DNA from: Eimeria necatrix | Taxonomy: Eukaryota > Apicomplexa > Conoidasida > Eucoccidiorida > Eimeriidae | DNA length: 64,000 nt | Direction of reading: 5' to 3' | NCBI RefSeq assembly: GCF_000499385.1 | Contig: NW_013655128.1 | Span: 129,001-193,000, forward strand | Shown here: in pieces, positions 56,192 to 64,000 of the stretch | How positions within the stretch are numbered: the stretch's first letter is position 1 | Layout: every line of letters begins with the position of its first letter | The notes under the pieces: model-generated | Told to the model about the DNA's origin: nothing | Databases searched by the model: none | Seen by the model: the letters and a program-made list of their open reading frames with translations, nothing else | Translations under genes and position numbers: made by a program

Positions 56192-58605
56192 ATGCCCACA
56201 GTCTTGCTGGTGCAGCTGCTGCTGCTCGTGCTTCATCCCAGAGTCATCACAGCAGCAAACGCCTCCTTATCCGCTGCAGATGGGACAGAGAATCCTCGCT
56301 CTCTTTTCCCTGCCCTGCCTGCCAAGGAGGCTCTGGGCCCCCCACCTCTCGACTTCGTGATGATGACGTCTGACGAGTGGGGCCCCCAGGGAGGACCCCC
56401 AGGGCCTCAGGAGAGACCTCCAGGTCAAGAGACTCTATGGGAACTCATTGACGAACCGGAGCGATCACAGCTCATCAAACCTCTGGAGGAACAAGCAGTG
56501 GAAGCTAATGCTGCTGCGACTCCTCCCTCCAGTGGTGCTGCTGCCGAAGAGTCATTGCAGCAAGCGCAAGGGTCAGTGGCACCTCCGCTGCAGCCGCCGC
56601 AGCAGTCGCGGGAGACAGAGCACCGGCAGAGTGGGCAGATAGACCTTTTGCAGCACCAGGAGGAGCGGCAGCAGGCTGACTCCGCGACTTCCTCCCATTC
56701 CCTATACGAACAAGAAAGCCCCGGGCAGCAGCAGAAGCAGCAGGAAAGGGAGGAGCAAGAAGTGCAGCATGAGACTGAGCCTATTGGGAAGGAGGCGTGT
56801 GCTGCGGCTTCCTTCCATCTGCACAAGCAAGAGTGTTACGATCCACTGAAGGCTGCCCTGGAGAGCGCAGCAGCCGAGTCCCTGCTGCCGTCCCTAAGGC
56901 GCTATTTGGGTCTGCACGCAGAGCCCCCACCTCTCATGCCTTTCTTCTTGGGCGGCCCACGACCCCCTGTCCCATTTCTGCTTCCCGTAGCCACAGACAC
57001 AAAAGGTGAGGAAGCAATGCTGCTGCTTCTGCTGATGCTGCTCTCTGTGGAAAGAGGTGCTCACAGTCCTTCGCGAATTTCTGAAGTTGTGTCAAACGGC
57101 TCTCTCGTGAAGGCTGAAACTTTCACACGCTAAGAAGGTAGATTTACGAGGGCCAACCGTGCGCTGCTGCTGCTTCTGCTGCGCTTTTTGCTGCTGCTGG
57201 TGCAGGTGACCTCTTGTCCTCCGCCCTCAAGGGCGGTGTCATTCGGGTGGGGCTCGTCGGAATTCCCTTTCTGCCGGCCTCCGTGCGTTCGCTTCCTCCG
57301 CAGACGCAGCAGGTTCAGCAGGAACAGCGGAAGCAGCAGCATGCGCAGCAGCAGTTGAGACCTACAGGAATATCGTTTCGTGTGCTGGAGGCCGCTGTGT
57401 CGCTCTTGTCCATGAACTACGCCTCGCTTATTCCGGGGGGTGGGCCCCTACGGGTGCAGTACTTGGCTTACAGCAGCAGAGCTGCCCTATATGCTGCTTT
57501 GAAGAATGGGGGCATTCATCTTACAGAGCCTGCTCTGCCTTACTCTACTGTACAGACAGCTTGGGGGCCCTTCCCCTCACTCAAACTTCACGCAGCGCTA
57601 GCAGCTCCCCGACAGACCAGCTCGACGGCACACACAAGCAGAAGCAACAGCAGCAACAGGCAGCAGCAGCAGGAACAGCCACACAATCCACAGATGCAAC
57701 AGAACAGCAAGCAGGAGGTGCAAGCCAAGCCTGGCGTGCTTGGCGGTGGAGACAGAGGGTACAAAGCTCGCTGGGTTTGGGGTTCTTGCCTGTTTCACTC
57801 GTTTGTGTCTGCTGGAGCCCCCTGGGGTGGGGTTCCTGTGTTGCTTAGCCTGCAAAAAAGTTTGGAAGTGCAGCGGGTGCATGACTTAGCTTTGCTGCTG
57901 ATGGGGTTGGGGATAGAGAGGCCCCTGGTGCTCATTGAGGCATCCTTGCCCGAGCTGGCCGATATTGTTTCTGCGGTTCTGCCTAGGAGCACAGTGTACG
58001 GCCTGGTGGACATGACCAGGCTGGAGGGCCCCCTCCCAGATCCTACAAAGCCGGCCAGCAATATATGGGCGGGGTCCCAAGAGCCTTGTTCCCGGGCCTC
58101 CGTATCTCATCGAACCACCCGACTAGGCGCAGGGCATGCTGCTGATAAAGGGGGCTCTGAACGCACCCACAATAAAGATGGGGCTCATAACCCCAGGGGC
58201 TGCGGAAGAGGTCAATCACCTCCCAGCCAATTAAGAGGCTCCAGGTTGCCAGGTGGAGTATTACTGCTGTCGCTGTCGGAGGCTTTAGGGGCTCTGCACG
58301 AAGGAACTGCAGTCGCTTTGGTTCATACAACGCCTTTAGGCGAACTTCTGGGGGGCCTTTATATTGGGGGTCCTCATGGGGCTCAAGGAGGCGGAGGCTC
58401 ACCCACGGTGGTGGGTGCCTTGCCGTGGTTGCTGGAAGCAGATGCTGATTTGGTGCTCCCTCTCGCTGCATTCTACAGGAAGCATGATGGTCCAGACTGC
58501 CTACTGCAGGACCCTAGGGAGGAATTTGCTGCTCTTTCTGCCGCTGCAGCAGAAGCAGCGGCAGAGACACGGAGGCTATTCCTTATCCCTGATGACGAGC
58601 TTTGA
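56192..58605 (+). CDS. Probable ER-lumenal protein with signal peptide and C-terminal DDEL, two exons
   Basis: Exons 56192-57005 and 57206-58605 join in phase (G|GT) to 737 residues. The N-terminus is a classic signal peptide (MPTVLLVQLLLLVLHPRVITA), which supports the ATG at 56192. The exon 1 product is Pro/Gln/Glu-rich and low-complexity, with an ordered end (LLPSLRRYLGLH). Exon 2 is different. It begins with VIRVGLVGIPFLPASVRSL, then FRVLEAAVSLLSMNYASLI and VQYLAYSSRAALYAALKNGG. Later it has VPVLLSLQKSLEVQRVHDL and LPELADIVSAVLPRSTVYGL. This alternation of strands and helices resembles a bilobed type-2 periplasmic-binding fold, but that is a guess. The last four residues before the stop are DDEL, a KDEL-type retrieval signal. 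With the signal peptide and no membrane helix, this suggests a soluble ER resident. No good splice donor lies near the stop, which supports the C-terminus. The function is unknown. Confidence 0.68.
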
Positions 58606-61400
58606 ATGGGAAACAGGAGCCTCTGTCTACGGGGCCGCCAGGGGCCTTTGTATTCTCCTGGGGCTATGCTGAGCAAAAGGTAATGCAGCCACTCTCTAAC
58701 GCAGCAACAGCGGGGCAGCCACAGCAGCAGCAGCAGAAAACATCCCTAATGTGGAGAGTGCTCAAAATGTAAACCCTCCTGGCGAAGGGACGCGCAGGGG
58801 GGGATCACTTGTACGCCCGCAGACTCGTCCAGGGAGACTGCGAAGACGTCTCTTCTTCCTTGAAGAACGCTTACGAGGGTCCCCGCAGAGAGGGGGAGTC
58901 TCCATGGGCCTTCTTCTTGTTATAAAAGCCGTGGTTGCTGCAAGCTTTGCAGCAACGAAACGCGCAGCAGCAGGTGCTGCTGCTGCTCCTGTTGGTGCAG
59001 CAGTTTGTCAAAGGTGTATCTCTGCTACGTATGCGGGGTCATATGTTGGGGTCCCTAAAGGGGGGCCGTTTAAGTGAAGGCGGGTTGGAGGGGCGCCCTA
59101 AAGGGGGGCCACCGCCGGTATCTGTGGTTTATGGGGGACCCTGCTAAACACGCTGGGTCGCCTTGTGTGTTGCTAGTGGGGACGGGATGGTCTTTTTCTG
59201 AGGCCCTCCTGACTTGTTATATGTTTGGGGGTCCCCTGCTGGTGGGTTTCCCCTTGTGTTTGCGTCAAGGGGTCCCTCGCTGCAGGGCCCCGTCTCTTGC
59301 AGTGTTTGGGCCACTGGGGTTCAGTCCAATGACAGGGGCCTCCTGCGAAATGAATGAGACAATTGCAATTTTTGTTGGGATAAGTAAAATATAAAATAGA
59401 GAACCAACACATGTGGAGGAAGAGGAGGAAAATATGGACGTAGAAAGACTGGAACAGAAAGTACACACAAGTGCAGACAGTGGCACAGACACACATGCAC
59501 AGAGAAATAGACACAACCTGCACGGGAAGACAGATGCACAGAGATATATTCACAACCTGGCAATGGCTCGGTAAGGGAGGATAATCATAACCAAATATAT
59601 GACTCAAGGGACTTGCAAAGAGACATATCGAGGCGCGGACAGGAATCGAGGTAGGCAGTGATAAAAAGAGATACAGCGACCAGAAGAGGGGTGCGCAGGA
59701 TGGTGAAGGAACGAATAGAGAAAGGCGTCAACAGGGGCGGCATAATGAGTGGAGGAAGGTAAAGAGGAGGTGGGCACAGAGATATCTGAGGACGGAAAAG
59801 GGAATGTTAGGAGGCCTGAACAATACGAAAACGAAGAGCACTAGGCCAATCCTGCGCAATGAAAGACAAGACTATCACACAAGGGGATCTTCGGACGTGA
59901 GTAAAGGCCCACATGGTCTACGTATATACAAACCTTCGGTACTGCAGCTGCCGAATCCTTCGGTGCCTTCCTCAGTTACTGAGTGAGCCGAGCTCTGTGG
60001 GGCCTGAAAGAGGGCAGTAAACACCGTCGATTTCAGTCACCGTTGGATGAAGGCATCTCTGGCAGCCGCAAAACCAATATATATAGACGATCATAGCACA
60101 AAGAGTTACGCCATTTACAAAGAGGCAAGCCTGTACACAGAAAGGCTGACAACCACCTTCCTCACAATCTCACGACGTCAAGTAGTGGGCACCAAACACG
60201 AATGCGAACCTAATTCTTGCTTTTCCCCCTGAAGTGACCTTCGCAAAAACTTGCTGAAGTGACCTTCAGCAAATTTTCTGAGGAAAGAAGACACGTGGAC
60301 CCAACAGTGTACAAAGCCCCAACGTAGGTGGTTTGTCTAGCTGAGCAAATGAAGGGCTGCCCTTTAGACGCTGTTCGGTTTTGCCCTAATGCCTAGATAA
60401 AATTGCGGACAGAAGTTTTGCGAATTGAAACCCTTAACCCCAAGGGATTAACTAACGAAGTCCAAGTGACCCTACGCAGTTGCCGTTGAGCTGTTGAGAC
60501 GTAGGTCCCTGAACCGTAGCCCTCAGGCATAGCACACATTGCATACAGATAGTCAAGTGAAGTAGTGAGAAAGAGAAATAAGAAGGGACTTTTTACAGGT
60601 GTTCTCTAATGCGGCCGCTTCCTATGTTGGGCCCCCATGGTAGCCGCCTTTACCCAAAGCAACTGACGTTGGCCTTTTATGCGGCAATTTGTGTGGCTCA
60701 TACGAATTGCGTTGTTTTTTTGTTTTTTTTTGCACTGGAGATCTCATGTTTGAATCGCTTTTTACAAGGAACCATTCTAAACCAAGATCTCGTCAAACCC
60801 CACTCACTTCCTTCTGTTGAGCCCTGGGGCCCCACGGGGGCCCTCCTACATATAGAATAGAAAACACCGGTTGGATTGAGTTCACGGCGCATCAAGTTGA
60901 CCTTTCCTCTTTTTGTCACTTTTAGACCCTCACGAACGGTGCCTTGTCAACTCTTCCCCATCGGGCAGCGCAAACAGCATACAGGCGTGCAATGGCGCCA
61001 CCTGGTGAGCTGTGGGAACGGCAACAGGATACAGGAATGCCACAGAGGGTGTTGCTTTCAAAGCAAAAGGGGCAGCTAAAGCACATAAACAAAATGCTCA
61101 CCAGAGGAAACTAAACGAGCGACAATATTGCCGCCTACAGCTGCAGCGACGTCGGCGGAAGCAGTCCTTGCTCTTTTTGTTGCCGCGCCTGTTTTTTTAC
61201 AAATAGGATTAGAAGATGGCAAAGTGCTTGGCAGTCCTTCTCTCAGCGCCCTGGCTCTCCAGGAAGAGATCGGCAAGCAAACCCGATTCCAGTTGCCAAG
61301 CGCTAAACCTCAAGTCGTAAACCGCAGGCCCTGAGCAGCACACTCCGGACGCCGGATCAAAGCTCTTAGCGTGTATTTTTGGGGTGAGCGTAATGGTATG
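58606..61400. other. Region with scattered coding-like fragments but no assembled gene
   Basis: Between 58599 and 59146 several short plus-strand stretches look protein-like (for example GPPGAFVFSWGYAEQK followed by a GTAATG donor, and HLYARRLVQGDCEDVSSSL). I could not join them convincingly. From about 59390 to 59800 the plus strand is purine-rich with a loose 39-bp repeat around ATGCACAGAGA. A perfect 9-bp hairpin lies at 60251-60272. At about 61205-61320 another protein-like stretch (SALALQEEIGKQTRF) may be an upstream exon of the coiled-coil gene to the right. Confidence 0.4.
60251..60272. repeat. Perfect 9-bp hairpin TTGCTGAAG/CTTCAGCAA
   Basis: TTGCTGAAG and CTTCAGCAA flank the loop TGAC. 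A partial copy, CTGAAGTGACCTTCGCAAA, lies about 25 bases upstream, so the element is part of a short direct repeat as well. Confidence 0.7.
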
Positions 61401-61432
61401 TCTGCCTGCTCGTTCATGTGGCCAGATGTAAG

Positions 61433-63183
61433 GGACCAAATAAACAAGAAGCTAAAGGAGGCACTTGAGGAGAAGGCAAGAGAAACAGAAGCGACCAAAT
61501 CCTTCTTTGTAGAGATGGAGGCCTTAATTGCGCTCCGTGATCCATCACGGCAGCTCCAAGGACAGTAAGCTCAGCAAAAAGTGCCTAAATAAAGGCCTTT
61601 GGTTTGAGACGAGGTCCTTATATGAAAGGGACTCATAAGCGTGGGAGGGACATCACAAGCGGCTCGAAAGGTCCTTGGCTGCCTCTTTATGCTAAGATAG
61701 GGTGTCGAATCGCTGCCACTCGCGAAAAGGGATTCCATACGGGTGTTTCAAGGCGCCAAAATGACATCTTGATGCCCTTCAACGAGCCGCGGGAGGCTCT
61801 TAAGAGGCAGGGGCCCCCAAAATGCATACACGAACATCGGGGGTGACATCGTAGCTGGTACAGTACATGCAGAAAAGGGCTTTTAGGGGGTTGCAGCTGT
61901 TTGGGGGCCTCGAAGGACTATGTTAGGGCCTTAGGGGCCCCTGCAAACGCCCCTTTGCTTTCTGTACAGACACTGCAGCGGCCATAGGGCCCCCTATTGT
62001 TAGTTGGTTGGGGTTGAGGGGCCGTTAATGCACCATGGTTTCTTCCGTTAGTTGGACACTGCCTCTTGTCTGTATGGTGCTCCCTCCTGCTTCATTTCTT
62101 GGGTGCCATTGAACCAATGAATACGTTTTGAACCTGCATATGCCTCTGTGTTTCCTCGTCTTTCTCTAGGGAGGCAGGAGGAGACAAAACATCTATTGTC
62201 GATAGAGTCTCTTGCGGTATCCACCATCTCTTCAACTCTTTCGAGCACTCACAGCAGCAGCTACAGTGCGCGTAAGTGCAAATACAATAGTGCCACGTCG
62301 AGCTCAGGCAGCCGCCGCAGTAACCGCCAGCCAACGAGTCGCATGATTAACTGGTTGTTATTGTGCTCTGGCTGCAGCTCCGAATGCATACAGCAGTTGC
62401 AGAAAGAGAAGCAGCAGCTGGAGAAGCAGCTGATGGACGCCAAGTTTGCTCTAAGAGAAGCGGAGGCGGAGAGACAGAAGCATGACGAGACGAAAAAACA
62501 GAGGGATGCCTTGACGGCCCAGACGGAGGTGCGGCTTCGTTTGGTCTTTGTGCCTATACTTGGAGCTGCCCTGCAGGCTTGAGGTGAAGGGGTAGAGGCT
62601 TGGGGTTGAGGGCCTGTGATTGAGTTCTTAGAATTTGTTAACAGGCTCAGCAGCGGTCTCTGGAGCAACAAGCGTTGTTGATCGACGGGCTGAAGCAACG
62701 ATGTTGCACTTTGGAGGCTGAGCGGTAAGTGTCCAGGACCAGCTGCTATTGCCGCAGCAGCTGCTGGTTCTTCCGCAACATTTGCAAATGACGGCGCATT
62801 TGCAGCAGCGAGAAGACACAGCAGCCACAGGCTTGTTCCTCGCAGCGAGTCTGCGTCCTCGTTATCGTCACGATGCCTCTGCTCCTTCTGCTGCTTTGGT
62901 CAGAACTACTGCTACTGTTTTTTTCCGTTGGTGCCGCTGCTTCTGCAGTCGAGACCTAGCGTCAATGCAAAGCACAGCTGCAACAGGTACTTCCTCTTCT
63001 TTCCGGTCGTTGTTTTCTTCTTGGGGCGAAGGGATACAAGAGAGCCGACAGAGACGCGGCCCTGACGCAGAGACGGGGGACGTGATGGCTTACACTCTGG
63101 CTCAAGGACTTGAAGTGAGCGGCTGCTAATGCTTGTGTGCGGCGGTTTTTGTCCTGGCTCAGAAGCAGCAGACAGAAGAAGCA
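61433..63183 (+). CDS. Coiled-coil protein, partial multi-exon gene near right edge
   Basis: Exons that chain in phase: about 61433-61564, 62170-62271, 62378-62528, 62645-62724, 62949-62986, 63041-63114 and 63163-63183. The donors include several GTAAGT or GTAAGC sites. The first exon encodes NKKLKEALEEKARETEATKS and FVEMEALIALRDP. The second ends FEHSQQQLQCA, and the third reads ECIQQLQKEKQQLEKQLMDA and REAEAERQKHDETKKQRDAL. The fourth has QQRSLEQQALLIDGLKQRCC. These heptad-rich, charged helices indicate a coiled coil. Residues such as MAYTLAQGLE follow. The N-terminus is missing (a possible exon lies near 61205-61320), and so is the C-terminus. Coding-like text (EEVVLLLQKAPLQPLVQMQH) followed by a GTAAGT donor at about 63422 suggests that the gene continues. 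No family recognised. Confidence 0.55.
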
Positions 63184-64000
63184 GTAGGAGCAGTAGTAGC
63201 TACTGCTGCTACTGCTCTTTTTGTCCGCTGCTTCTGATTTTGTCTGCTGCCAGCCAGCATCGTTGCCGCCTTAGCTGCCTACAAAACATGTATAAGATGC
63301 AGCTTTCTGCTCGTGAGCATTGTTGTTTTCAGGATGGCTTGAGGACCAGGCACCCGCCTGAGAGGAGGTGGTGCTGCTGCTTCAGAAGGCGCCGCTACAG
63401 CCGCTCGTACAGATGCAACATACAGTAAGTACCGCGATAGGTAGCCTGACGGACCTTCAGGGGCCTCCACGTACATGCTGACAAGCAAGAAACTTCGAAG
63501 TCATGAAAGGGTTGCATATAACAAGAAAATGGGTTCCGAAGACAGCAGCGTGCGCCATGTAGAGCGCGACGAGCTGCAACGTACTGGCGTCGAAGGGGCC
63601 CCCGGGGCCCGTTCTGCACGGCATACGGCATTTTGCAGTGGGTGCCCAGGAAGCCCAGGAACGATAAGACTCCATGGGGCTGCCTTACACTTTTGTGCTG
63701 CCCCATGGGGCCTTCTGCTAGTTACTGTCTCAAAGAGCCGCAGTCGGAGTGATGGGCGACAGAGGCCCCGCCGTCTTTATGCTGCGACTCGCAAACGGAG
63801 GGTCCACATTTGCAGCTTTGCAGCGTTTTATGTGCCCAGTTCCCCTTTGAAGCTTTGCCTCTTCGCACGCCTGTTCCTTCATTCTTCGTGCCCTACGCTT
63901 CTTCGTGCCCTACGCTTCTTCGTGCTCGATTAAGTCTTTTTCTGTACCTAGTACCTGGCGTGTTGTCTTTCATTTTGCTCGGCGTTCATGCGCAGGGCAG
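63184..64000. other. Right end of window, possible continuation of coiled-coil gene
   Basis: A likely exon ends at about 63421 before GTAAGT. Beyond it there are GGGGCCCC-rich words around 63595-63710 and a 17-bp tandem repeat at 63882-63928. No other supported feature. Confidence 0.4.
63882..63928. repeat. 17-bp tandem repeat, about 2.7 copies
   Basis: TTCTTCGTGCCCTACGC occurs at 63882 and 63899, with a partial third unit from 63916. The two full copies are identical. Confidence 0.9.

Noticed and set aside
1..64000. CRISPR arrays, bacterial operons, telomeric TTTAGGG arrays, rRNA and tRNA genes
   Set aside because: No regularly spaced identical repeats, no telomere-type array and no recognisable tRNA or rRNA signature were seen. 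A covariance-model search was not possible here, so a tRNA could be missed.

Overview
The window looks like nuclear DNA of an apicomplexan coccidian, most probably an Eimeria species. Three things point there. Genes are interrupted by GT-AG introns of about 90-560 bp. Many exons carry long in-frame CAG/GCA/AGC runs coding for poly-Gln, poly-Ala and poly-Ser (the homopolymeric amino acid repeats typical of Eimeria). The recognisable genes are ordinary eukaryotic ones next to lineage-specific proteins. The genus is an inference from repeat style and gene content, not from a marker gene. All exon models were built by hand from open frames, splice-site consensus and codon phase.

Layout from left to right: 1-1000 is a broken Ty3/gypsy polymerase (RNase H plus integrase zinc-finger region). 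2403-4003 (+) is a three-exon mitochondrial-type membrane protein. 7203-11679 (+) is a five-exon START-domain lipid-transfer-like protein. 11.7-18.3 kb has no convincing gene but holds a decayed Ala/Val/Thr repeat at 16.8-17.3 kb. 18364-20166 (+) is IFT52, converging on a ten-exon Gln-rich coiled-coil gene at 20434-27296 (-). 27.3-35.4 kb is mostly gene-free, with palindromes and a possible retroelement relic. 35402-38663 (+) is a nine-exon single-pass membrane protein of unknown family. 38.7-43.2 kb is gene-free with purine-rich DNA and a foldback repeat. 43261-50619 (+) is a Sec16 homologue. An (AT)n tract lies at 50.75 kb. 53161-54305 (+) is TRAPPC4/Trs23. 54527-54937 (+) is a small two-helix membrane protein. 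56192-58605 (+) is a two-exon secreted protein ending in DDEL. Fragments of another coiled-coil gene on the + strand run from about 61.4 kb towards the right edge.

Functionally, Sec16 (ER exit sites), TRAPPC4 (ER-Golgi tethering) and the DDEL protein (probable ER lumen) all belong to the early secretory pathway and lie within 15 kb of each other. Eukaryotic clustering of this kind is probably fortuitous. IFT52 implies that flagella are built by intraflagellar transport, which in a coccidian means the microgamete. Gene-rich, homopolymer-rich blocks alternate with long gene-poor stretches.
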